This document shows positions 12,491 through 33,477 of a DNA stretch of 64,000 nt, piece by piece. The notes under the pieces are model-generated. The model did no database searches. It had not been told where the DNA came from and saw only the letters and a list, made by a program, of their open reading frames with translations. The translations under genes and the position numbers were made by a program. Source of the stretch: Seriola aureovittata (Eukaryota; Chordata; Actinopteri; Carangiformes; Carangidae); the NCBI RefSeq assembly GCF_021018895.1, contig NC_079373.1, forward strand, positions 15,410,501-15,474,500. Direction: 5' to 3'. Within the stretch, counting starts at the first letter, position 1, and every line of letters starts with the position of its first letter.

Positions 12491-14444
12491 TTACATTTTG
12501 GCCTTCAACGGAGTGATTTGGAGTGAACAGAGGAACAAGTCGAGGGTGGTCAGATACTCTTGTGGGTGCCTCTTTAGGTGACCTGCATGTGTTGAATCCT
12601 CCCACTTCTTTGCTGTGATGTTTATCCCACACTTCCGCCAGTAATCGATCAGATCCTCCATAGATCGCGCGTCGCTTAACGCATCGTTCTCGCAAAAGAA
12701 GAAGAGTGCAGGAGCAGGGATGGGAGTGTTCCAAAACACATCGATGCTTGTGTTAAAATAGTCCACCGTTTGGTGTTTGAACATGCCAAAGTACAGCATG
12801 CTTATCTTTTTGACCAGAGTCTCAAAACGAGGAAACACAGTCTTCCCTAGACCTGGACAGAAAGGAGAAAACCGCACTTAATTCATTTGCACTGAAACAA
12901 CATTCATTCCTTTTCATACATGTATCATCTTTATGAATGATTGTGCATAATAATGGATACTAATGACATGATATGAATGAATTAAATTATGTTAACACTG
13001 AACTAACCTATGGCCATCGTCTCCAGAGAGCCCACCACCAAGCTATCGAAGACTTGGCCTTTGATCCTCTTAGTGAGCGACTGATATTTCTGTGTGTCCT
13101 GGGACACGTGCACCAGCAGTTGACTAAATGTGTAGCCACCGATAGAGAAGGCATGGACAAGAAGTGGGCGGGATGCGAAGCGCTCGCTCTGGAGCAACTC
13201 CAGCAAACTCTTTCCATGATCCAGACCCCAGCGAGGCCAAAGGAACTCTTGCACCTTGTGAGTGAAACAAACAGAAAGTGGAATCACTTGAGTCTTTGGG
13301 GATGTGTAAAAACTTTCCATTAGGGCCACAAATCACAATGAAATCACAATGATGATTATTCGCCAAACACTGTCTTATGTGTCTTTTATATTGCGATTAC
13401 TACAGTATACAGAAAATGTTTCAAGCCTTGAAACCAGCATACATGTTTACCATCTTACACTCTTCTTCTTCCCTGCCTTTCATGGTGCATTGCTATGTAT
13501 GTTGGTACTTCACTGCACCTTTAGGTCAGTTTAATGCTGACCACACTGCATGACCACAGTGTAACACCACACTGTACTGACTCCCTCATTGCAACCACAC
13601 AACTCACAGAATTGCCTGCAATAGCTGCTCTTCCAGCTACAGCTCTGAACTTTTCCCAGACTCGCCCTCAACGGCCATACAACCTGCACAACAACTTATC
13701 TATGAGATGACCCTTTGCACCACTCCCTGACAGTGGCATATGTCTTGTTTGTTGTTGTAAATGTGTGCATGTGGGTTGTTTTCAAGTCAGGTGTGTTCAC
13801 AGTGATGTAGGATGTGGATCATTCCTAAACACACAAGTGTGAACAGTCACAACAAGAAGATCAGATCTGAGCAAAAAGAAAAAAAATATTTGTCGTGAAT
13901 ATTAAGGCATGTAATGTGAATTTTGCCTATAGAGTTCAAGGGGTTAATAATTAACTCTTATCTTGTTTGAACACAGTTGACCTACAAAACCAGTTCCCTA
14001 TAGCTATAGACGCATAGCTAGTGCTAATAGCTAACTAAGTGCAGGAGAAACCACATATTTGCTGCTAAAACTTCAGCATAAATCATAATAATTCAGCTGA
14101 GTCAGTCATCATGATGTCGATACCAATTATTTGTGGTTGTGACAGAACTGACCATGTACAATAGCATCCTTCGTGTTTTGTCGGTCACTGATTTATATTG
14201 TCCTTACCTCACTCTCCACTACAAGCACATCGAAGCCGGTGCGGAAGTAGATTTCGCAGTACTTGGCAACAGCTTGGGGACGCGAACCCAACCACGGCAG
14301 CATCAGCATGAGAGGTTTAAGGTCTTGAGAGGCTTTGGTCTGACATCCCGAGGCTGGAGATGCTATTTCGTTCACGTAGAAAGTGACATTCTTACTGAGG
14401 CGGTGGGCTGTAATTCCTCTGCTCAGGGCTGTTCGGGACAACAT
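12491..14444 (-). CDS. TMEM53-like (DUF829) alpha/beta-hydrolase-fold protein, 3 coding exons
   Basis: Coding exons are 14444-14208 (79 codons), 13254-13008 and 12852-12491, giving 281 aa; TMEM53 proteins are about 277 aa. The product has the DUF829 layout: an early strand and turn, PLMLMLPWLGSRP, then DVLVVESEV and FLWPRWG, then the nucleophile-elbow-like HAFSIGGY (S116), FFFCENDALSD (D218) and STHAGHLKRHP (H250 or H253). Together these form a plausible Ser-Asp-His set. The substrate is unknown. TMEM53 itself is a nuclear-envelope protein, and whether this paralogue shares that location cannot be told. The N-terminus (MLSRTALSRGITAHRLSK) is basic and amphipathic and could be a mitochondrial presequence (inference). 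ATG 14444 was chosen because the exon's acceptor at 14499 brings no earlier in-frame ATG. A poly-G/C run lies just upstream. Confidence 0.88.
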
Positions 14445-14850
14445 AGCTGCTGCTGCCAGGCTTCCCGGTGGAGTAAGGGCGGGGGGGAGGGGGGGGTGCC
14501 TGCAGAAAAAAGGAAACAAGGGACAAGAATAAATGAATGAATAAATGAATGAATAAATGAATGAATGAATGAATCTGAATGTTATAAACCCAACATTAAC
14601 TGTATCTCTGCTACTTTTTTAAGAGATAACACATACGAACACAACGCTAACGCAGAAAAACAAGCCTTTAACTGTCTTTAACTGTACATTACGTCAATTC
14701 TAAAAGTGTTCGTAACTATAAAATTATATCTGAAGCCCCTTACTTAAGTTACTAACCAGGTGTTGGTTTAATGCCAGTGATGCTAACACATCGTTGGACA
14801 TAAGTCCTCTGTCAACAGTCGTTATGAAATGTATTTACATAGACTTGTCC
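14445..14850 (-). other. 5' UTR of the TMEM53-like gene, with upstream noncoding exon
   Basis: The first coding exon probably begins at 14499, after a TTTTTTCTGCAG acceptor. A donor at 14757 (CTG|gttagt) closes an upstream exon, 14757 to about 14850. That upstream exon contains an ATG at 14801 whose 15 codons run to the donor in phase 0, but joined to 14499 they are out of frame with the protein by one base. The G/C homopolymer runs at 14480-14496 sit in between. Confidence 0.45.
14522..14578. repeat. (AATG)n / AATGAATA tetranucleotide microsatellite
   Basis: Imperfect tetranucleotide array alternating aatg and aata units, within the 5' intron of the TMEM53-like gene. Confidence 0.9.
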
Positions 14851-14948
14851 TCTCCGAGCTTGCAATTCTTCTTCATGGGTGTTTTGACCTTATTTGCATC
14901 TCAGGCGAACTGCTGCCCCCTTTCGGTAACAGACTGCCCGTGAACGAA

Positions 14949-14984
<36 letters not shown>
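14949..14984. repeat. (CTAT)n microsatellite
   Basis: About nine perfect ctat units. Confidence 0.95.
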
Positions 14985-17219
14985 GGTGAAATTGGTGACT
15001 CGACTCTGATGTGTTTATAGGGGCTTTATCATAGGCCCTGTTGTTTGTGGTGTCATGATTTTAGATTGTCCATAGATATTACAGTAACATCTTTATATAT
15101 AATAATGATATTTATGTAGTGCACATTCATATCCTTTAATATAATGGTGTTGTATTGGTATGGCATTGTAGTATATTGTATACAGACCAACATTTACAGT
15201 GTCATTAATTATTTGTTACAAAGTCGATACTATAGTATCTGCCATCAAGTCACTAAATGCCAAAAGGACAATTATATGAAGTTTTCCCTCCACATAATAT
15301 CCAAAGACATATGTGTATTTCTAATGGTGGAGGAACAAACAGATTAAGAAAATGTGCAAATTTGAGGATAGAATCAAAGATTTGTTTCTAAATGTGGAAC
15401 ATTGTCATCATGTTGACAAATCAGCCAGACTTGGGTTACCGGTACATTATTATGATAATGTTAACCATGGATAACCTTAACATTTACCCTGATCACTATG
15501 ACCTCCTTTGTTGGACATTTTATGATCATGCTTGTATGGACATGCTTATTAGGAGCTCAACATACAAAAATTACATATTTTTTAAAAATTATCTCATCTA
15601 CATCCATTATCCTAACCAGGGTCATTGCTTGCTTTTATCCTCCTCTTTGCTTGTGCAGCTTTGTTTCTGTGTCTTGTCCTGATTGTCCACATTCCCAGCT
15701 GGACCCCAGTCCCTGCTGACTTTGTCTTGTTGGAGGATGACTTGTCTAAACAGAAACCAGTTGCCCAATGAGTTAGGATAGCAAGTGTGAGGCGGCAATA
15801 ATTTGGCCATGTCCCTCACTGAGCTCATATGTTTGGCCTGTCATTGTCCGTTTCCAGTCCCTTTAGTTACGGCTGGGTTGGTGCTTTCCTGTATCCTCAT
15901 CAGACAGCGGGTTATTCACACCCCTCGGGAAGTTGCTATCTTCACCACTGACTGACTGTCTAATGAAATAGCCTTCACTGTCTTATGTGAAATCTGAATC
16001 TCATTGATTTAAGCAAGTTTTTTTTGTTTTTGTTTTTTATCCTGCAAGCAGCAGCCTGTGCAGAGGCAAGGTAGAATTCAGGAGACAGTTGGTAAACTGC
16101 TCTCTTCATTATTGGCTGTGGTATTTGCTGTCACAGCCAACATTATTCTTGGCATACAGATTCAGCGTGTATGTCTTCATCTCTTTGTGTTTTGAGCTAA
16201 ATATATGTTTGGCAGATTTGTTTGGAAAGCAGTTTGATCCCTATTTATCTCATTTTTTGTTGGACAGAAGAAAAATCAATGTGCATTTGGCAGAATGCCC
16301 ACACAACAATAAACCTGGCTTAAAAATCCCTGTGCCCTGCTAATTCAACAGTAGTAGTCAATGGAGAGTTTAAAACAGAACTTTTCAGATCCTTACATCA
16401 GCCAGCCAGAGAAAGAATACAATGTGTGGCTGTGCTTTAAACTCTCTGGCTCTAAATGCATCCAAAGGTATGTGGATCAGTGTCTATTTTAGAACCATCC
16501 TTGGGAATTGAATTAGGCCATGAGGCTACTAGATTTCCCCCATTGGGTAAAAACAGAACACAGGAACATGTCTGATAACATTGGAAGGAGGAAAATAAAG
16601 AAAGCTATAGTAACAGGGCATCATCAGAGAGAGATCACACATGGCTCTGGCCTCAATAATTGGCATGGCAACAAGGTCACAGTTTAACAATGCTTTGCTA
16701 AAAAGTGCATGAGCTAGGTTCATAGGAGGTGCTGTATGTACATACACACACAAGTAACCACTATCATGCATTATGCATGTATGCTATAAAAGAGAAATTC
16801 AGCTTCGTCCATTGCTGTGACATGTTTCAAACAGAGCTGCTGATGTGATGGCTATTAAGAGGAAGGGCACAGCATCAGTTGTAAATTACACTCAGTGGCA
16901 TGTATTGATCTGTAGCATTGGTTAGTTTAGTGCAGGGTAATGTCTGCCTGTTGGTTGATGAGCCTTTCTATGTCCCTACAACATATTCTTCTCTTCTCTT
17001 CTCTTCTCTTCTCTTCTCTTCTCTTCTCTTCTCTTCTCTTCTCTTCTCTTCTCTTCTCTTCTCTTCTCGTCTCTTCTCTTCTTCTCTTATACATACTGTA
17101 CATCATAAACACCAGAGGGATGTGTGTGAGTACATGTGTGGAAGAGAGACAGTAGAAGGGGTTCCTATGCAACGACAAAAGCGATGATACTCAGTGTGGG
17201 GTGGATGATGCCTCCGATT
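14985..17219. other. Noncoding spacer upstream of prrt4
   Basis: AT-rich sequence with no supported exon. It contains an 11-base perfect inverted repeat (gagagtttaaa at 16364-16374 and its complement at 16436-16446) and, near its end, a long (TTCTC)n array. Short frames here are unsupported. Confidence 0.6.
16986..17089. repeat. (TTCTC)n pentanucleotide microsatellite
   Basis: About twenty near-perfect ttctc units with one interruption near 17069. Serine/leucine/phenylalanine-rich frames across it, and the Arg/Glu frame on the other strand, are artefacts of the repeat. Confidence 0.97.
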
Positions 17220-17472
17220 TAGGAGAATGGGATTGTGCAAACAGCCAAACACACTGTCAGATCAGCGCAGCGGCAAAGTGTGGGACAGCGGGGGTTGTCA
17301 AGAGGAGGTGGGGTCTGTCCCATGTGTCGAATGTCTGATGAAGAGAAGAGGGGCACAGCACAGTGAGTATGAAAGGACACAGAGTGCTACGCAGAGAGAG
17401 ACTGCAGGCATGCAGCAACACAGAGCGGCATATATGTTTAAAGAGGCTGCAGCAGAGTGGGCTGTTGATGAG
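17220..17472 (+). other. prrt4: Probable 5' UTR exon of prrt4
   Basis: A purine-rich segment ends at a good donor, GAG|gtaaga, with last exonic base 17472. The next acceptor on this strand is a pyrimidine tract ending cccag at 17785, opening a segment that runs directly into the prrt4 ATG at 17906. The 5' edge is not defined by the sequence. A 125-codon frame spans this exon and its intron but matches no family I know. Confidence 0.4.
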
Positions 17473-17905
17473 GTAAGAATGCTGAAACGAGACTGGCTAC
17501 GGGAAAAAGAGCAATTAATGTATCTTCATGCGCTGTCATTAGGTAGCTCTATCACTGACACTAATGTTTGTACTGTGTGTATGTCACAGGACTTTATAGG
17601 GTAAAGGTGTAGGCTGTTTACATGTACCTCACTGGAATGCTTTTCATATACAGTATTTGCTCTTTAGTACTCCACATGCAGAGACCAATGCTATTTATTG
17701 CAGATATCCTAACAATACACAGTATTTGATGAGTGTTTACACTGATTGTGTCTTGTAAGTGACTCCTCTCTCCTTTATCTCCCAGGCGTATTAAGCATAA
17801 TATACTTGGAGACCTGACTTTAGAGACCTGTCAAACATGTGATTGGACAAAAACACCACAAACATACAGCATGTGACTTTGCGGTGGAGTTTACGGACCC
17901 TCACC

Positions 17906-22523
<4,618 letters not shown>

Positions 22524-25060
22524 GAAGTCCAGCTGTGAGTGGAATGCAACCGACATTGTAGCAGGAAATAGCAGAATCTGATTGTGATTTAAATTGTACA
22601 TCATAAAAGTCATACAGGTGAAATAATTACCTAACTAATGAAAGGACAATGGACATTATTGATGCAATATGTAGACCCAACTTAGTCTCTGCTGACTTTG
22701 TCACAATGTTTTCAGCAACTTATGCCCTTAAAATATTGTTGTAAAATTTCAAATCTAAATCTGTGCTCATTCCACTTCAGGAGGTGTAATATTTGTATAA
22801 CTGACATGTTGAGCTTTTTGACATTGAAGCTGTCCTGCAAAAAGAAACTCCAAAAGTCTATGAAAGGAATATGAAGAAAAACGTTCTTCATATCCCTTTG
22901 GACAAACAATATGGATTCAAAAAAAGTTTAATTTAACACTGTTGATGTACTTCTGTGTTTTCCGCAAAAGAAAAAGTAAAACATGCTCATTAACATATAA
23001 TGTGATAATTCCATTTGACCTCTTTCCATTTGTGATAGTATCACCTCAGACACAATTTCATGTACATTGGTAAACAATATGAAGAAATATTAAAATCTCA
23101 TTGTGAGAGGGAGCTAGAAACTACAGTCTGTTTGTGACAGTGAAGCATAATGTTTTTGCCATCACATGATCAGTACCTTGATGTCCATTAAGTGAACAGA
23201 GTTGGTAAACTTATACTCCATCATAGGAAAAGACATTTAGGTATTTAGTAGTTTTCACACAGGATAATATGTTCTCTTAGTGTGGTGCAATGAACATGGA
23301 AATTTGAGGAAAAATCATATTTACACAGGATGAGTTTGTGTTGCTTGCTTAGCCAACCATTTGAGTGGTATTGTTTTTTAATTTTTACAAAATTACATTT
23401 ACTATATTTTTACAATATTGACCTCAAGTGGTATTAACACAATTTTCTGGAGATAGGACAAAAAATGTTGTCAAAATTATCTTTATTCATGTAATACTAT
23501 TTACAGTAAATATAATTCTGAAGCCTTAGTGTGAATGATAGACAAATAGCTCATTTATTTGGTTGGAAGTTATTGCGTAATTCAGATCCAGTGTTTATCA
23601 TAGAGCAATATATAATACCAAAGATGTGAACCTTCTAGAAAAAGAAGAAATCATATTTTAAAACTGGAATAATCTTTTTGTCTATCATTCTACAAAGAAA
23701 TAAATCTAGCCCTATGTCAATGACTCACCATTTAATTTATTTAATACTGAGCCTGAAAAAAGACACATAACTATCTGTATTATATATTATGTACAGTTGA
23801 TAGCCATATAATTAACAATGTAGTTTTGCAAAATGAAATTATGGAAGGTCATAACATGTCAAGACTCATTTGTATTATGAATATGGGGATAATGTATGTA
23901 ATTATAATCAGATACTAGTAAATGGATTATAATCAGATAATAGTAAAGTAAAGCATGGATACTCTCCTGTGTCGTCACTCAAACCGTTTGTTGTCTAGTG
24001 TTTCCTCCTCCAAATAAAATGAACAGAGGGTAATCCTGAGTGAGAATACATGTGGTTGCTCCTGTAAGGCGCTCCTTCCTACAAACTTGTGTGAGTTAAG
24101 GCTGATGCCAAGCCTCCCTTCTGCAACAGTGCAGCACATTTCATGCAGGTTGATCAGAGTAGAGCATCCATCATTGTAACAACCACTTTTTCAGAGATAG
24201 AGAAATGACATTGAAATTGCCACCACAAAAACTATCAAGTGCAGTAAGAAGACAATGAAACCATAACTGTCCTGTGTGTACAACATGTTTACTCTTGACT
24301 CAGTAAGCTTTATGCAAGGTCGCAGGCTAGAAAATATGACCATGGCTACATAAAATTTAAGATTATTTTACAATTGTGCAGCCTGCTTTTAACATCAGCA
24401 AAGAACTATCTTAAATGTGTTAAACATTTATGTTTCTTTCCTCTTTTAATAAAATAAAATGTAAAATATTCAAAACATTATGTCAAAGATATGGTGCTTT
24501 TTGTTGTCTTTTTTTTATGTAACTAAAATATAGAATTAAGTATCTTATGTGGCATATTAAATGAGCTTGGAAATAAAAGACTGCAACTCTGCAAGCTTTA
24601 CATTGTATATACAGGTGTATACTCTTCTCTATCAGGGTCCAATTCGGAGGCCAACGGGGAAATGGGCCTCTCATTAGGTCAGCTTATCCCAAAGTAGTCA
24701 CTGCATTTGCTTGTTGAAAGGGATCAGCAGAGTAGTTAATTACATTAGCCTCACTACACCTTGGCCACAGAAAGACAGCCAAAGAGTTCATGTGCAGTTG
24801 CGTAACTCTTTGGCTCTCCTTTGGACCTCCTGCTCGGATTAAAGTTTGTTGTTTTGTCTATCCTGGAAGGGATCAGAAATGAGAACAAACAGGAGAAGGA
24901 GAAGAGGACACAAACAAGAGGTGTCAGATTTTAGAGTGGATGTTTTACGGCAACAATAGCTTTGTGTTTGTAGTTTGGTCACATGCGCCCGGTACATCTG
25001 CTCATAGCTGCTGGGGTCGGGACGTTGGGTCCTGATCGAGCATTTCCTCTTCCTCCCGCC
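22524..25060. other. Convergent intergenic region: prrt4 and impdh1 3' ends
   Basis: prrt4 (+) and impdh1 (-) end tail to tail here, so the interval holds both 3' UTRs and a spacer. Candidate prrt4 poly(A) signals (AATAAA) are at 23699-23704 and 24013-24018. A 25-base unit is tandemly duplicated at 23901-23950. No exon is supported. A more 3' alternative impdh1 exon cannot be excluded between about 24750 and 25060. Confidence 0.6.
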
Positions 25061-30677
<5,617 letters not shown>

Positions 30678-30722
30678 CTCGAGGAAATCCAGGGCTACAA
30701 CCTCCACAGGGCCCCACCACCT

Positions 30723-30723
30723 C

Positions 30724-30755
<32 letters not shown>
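30723..30755. repeat. (CA)n microsatellite just upstream of the impdh1 retinal start
   Basis: A (TG)n run in the sense direction of impdh1, about 46 bases upstream of ATG 30677. It is in frame and reads Cys-Val repeats, but no ATG precedes the real one. Confidence 0.95.
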
Positions 30756-31647
30756 TCTTCAAGCACTTCTGACTTGTATTATACACATTAACGAAATCAC
30801 ACCCTCACACTCCAAGTAAACAGTGGCCCCAGCGGCTCCCAGTAGAGACACACCAGCACACTCAGATTGCTGTTCAATTATAGGCACTCATAAACACCCG
30901 ATGCTTTGAGTGCATGTTCACACACACACCTTTCAGACACACCTGACATGGGAGGAAGCTGTCCTGCCATCTGTTTTGTTGCCAGTACAGCAGTTAAACC
31001 AAAATGACCAAAAAATGGAAGATTTCACAAGATCTGACAAGATTTCACAGGATCACCTGCATGAAAAAGATAAAAGATTTCTGGGTTGTTTTTTTTTTTC
31101 TTCAAAAATCTTAAAAACACAGAAGCAGCAGCAACAGAAGTCTCTTAAAACAATGTTGTTTGCCCAGGGAAGAGATTGTATTCCAGCTTCTCAGCACTCA
31201 TCCTTAGAGGCCATCAAGGCCCTCTGGCAGGGCGGCGGAGTATTTAGCTAACCTGCTGATGAAGCCAACTATCTTGACAAACCAAATTTAAAGTTCGCTG
31301 TATTTTCCCCAGCTGGAGGCATGAGCAGCGGCTGGGGATGAGAGTCAGGTCCTGCTTAGGCGGCAGAGTTTCTTCCCCCTGGAGGACCAGAATGCAGTGC
31401 TGCTTGGTTATCCCTAAGGCTGGGAGCTTCTCTCCACTCCGTTCTCCTGGTGCCTGCTGAGCTTAACTCTGTTTCTGACAGTAGCAGACGTCACTCTCCC
31501 ACAAAGAGGATTGGGAGCATTAATACAGCATGGGGTGGGGTGAGATGGGTGTGTAGGGTGGAGTGAGGCAGTAGGACTGAGGAAGAGAAGGATGGGTCAA
31601 GATGACACTTAAACACACTTTCCCCTCAGAGGATTACCATGGTGTGA

Positions 31648-31740
<93 letters not shown>

Positions 31741-32370
31741 TGCAGCGCTCAAGGAGACGGAGCTGTGAATGAAACAAAGGTCAAATCCCAGAATGCTGTT
31801 ACGTGGCAGGTCTTGGTCCTTTGGGACAGAGAGAGAAATACACACAAGTGTCTCTGAGTGTGTGACTGAAGGCAGAACCTTTAAAAGCAACATGTTGGAA
31901 TTGAGTCTTTAAACTTTAAACTGAATGACAGAGTGGCTTCCCAAAGCTCATTGTGCACATAACAAAATAGGCTTAGTGGAGAATAGTGTTGGTTATATCC
32001 AATATTAGATTTATTCAACATTTTTTGTATTCAACAGTTCATTGTTTGGACCATTATTCAGCATGAGAACAGTGAACAACAAACATGTACATTAAACTGA
32101 GACGGGAGAGTAACTTTGTTGCCTAGGTTGCCCTCGACACCTTCATCTGCAGGTGACTGACTGACTGACTGCTTGTGACAGTTACTGAGGGATTGAACCA
32201 GAAAAGCCTCTTACATAGACTCTCTCTATCTCTCTCCCTCTCTCTCTCTCACCCACTGGAAGAAACAAGCTTCATAATATCAACAATGGAAAGCAAATGA
32301 CATATTACATATACACAAACATACAGTATATAAAAGATGAGCAAGATCCTTGACACGTCCTGCTTTAGAA
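30756..32370. other. Intergenic region between impdh1 and the RIP-like kinase
   Basis: Contains the impdh1 5' flank, a long (GT)n array and the 3' end of the kinase transcript. The plus-strand TTTATT at 32010-32015 is an AATAAA for the kinase, about 430 bases past its stop. A CT tract lies near 32221-32250. No coding exon is supported. Confidence 0.6.
31650..31738. repeat. (GT)n microsatellite
   Basis: About 44 uninterrupted GT units. Confidence 0.98.
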
Positions 32371-32446
32371 TTATCCATCTGAAAGAAATGAAATACAAAT
32401 TAAAAATTTGAATAACTTGTATTGGAGGAAACCATGTTTGACTGCT

Positions 32447-33413
32447 TTAAGAAGAGCAAATCGTACCGAGCTCCTTCACTAGTCCAGGCTCATGTTTCTT
32501 GAGGGCATTGTAGAAGGCAGCTGTGACGCTTTCCACATTTGAACGTAATATAGTTCCAACAAGAATTCTCATTTTTTCCTGGGGTTTCGGTGTAACGGCG
32601 ATATCTGTGTGGAGTTCACTGTGGATCATGTCGCCAAGTTCCGCTATTATAGCCGTTACTTTTGTGACTTTTTCAAATAACTTGAACTTGTTGTCATCAA
32701 CAAACTTTGCTGTTTGAAAATGAAGAAGAATGAAATAAAAAGCATGATTAAATTATAAATGTGACCCTTCATAAATGCCAAAGTCATAGGCCTACTCGTT
32801 TGATTTTTTCTTTTCTTCAACAAACAGGAAATGTTAACAAAAAAACTCTTCATGCATCAGTTCAGTGACAAAAATATTCACCTTTATCCTTATCACTCAT
32901 TGTTTCATTACAACCACTGTCCAACTCCTGTTGGCAAAAGTAAAAAGTTACTATACTGTGAACTATTACATGTATTGTATGATAACAGTTTAAGGGAAAT
33001 ATTAAAAAATATGAAAATATAAATTTAAATAGTTGAACATAAATCCTAATCTGACTTGTTTTTCTTTGTTTACTACTCGATCTCAATGAAATTACTTTTA
33101 AAAATAAAGTTACATAGTTTCTTTTCATGTTCCAGTGAGGCAATGATCAAAGTGCATTTGGCATACCTGTGTTGAAAACCTTGCAGTTATACCATCCACA
33201 GTATCATCTGACTCTGACGGTTCTGAAAACAAAAGAGAAAGAAACATCTGCATGATGTTTTATAATGGAAAGTAAGGTTATCGTTTATGAGATCGAACTT
33301 ACCCAACCCACAGACAGTATTTAAGAGTCTACCTGGTGTCTGACGAGGAATACTGGGCGGCACACTTCTGATTCGATCTGGATTTTGTGAAAACTAAAAT
33401 AAGGAGGGAAAAA

Positions 33414-33477
<64 letters not shown>

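Noticed and set aside
15590..15640. Sequence like catccattatcctaacc, resembling a word common in fish LINE/SINE tails
   Set aside because: Too short and degenerate to call a mobile element without a repeat library.
16364..16446. 11-base inverted repeat 61 bases apart
   Set aside because: It could form a weak hairpin, but has no target-site duplication or transposase remnant; probably chance in AT-rich DNA.
16927..17187. Ser/Leu/Phe and Arg/Glu frames
   Set aside because: They come from the (TTCTC)n microsatellite.
17227..17604. 125-codon frame upstream of prrt4
   Set aside because: It runs across a good donor at 17472 and has no recognisable domain; it is better explained as 5' UTR plus intron.
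17843..17905. Upstream in-frame ATG of prrt4
   Set aside because: The 21 extra residues are not signal-peptide-like, and the second ATG has the better context and begins the hydrophobic leader.
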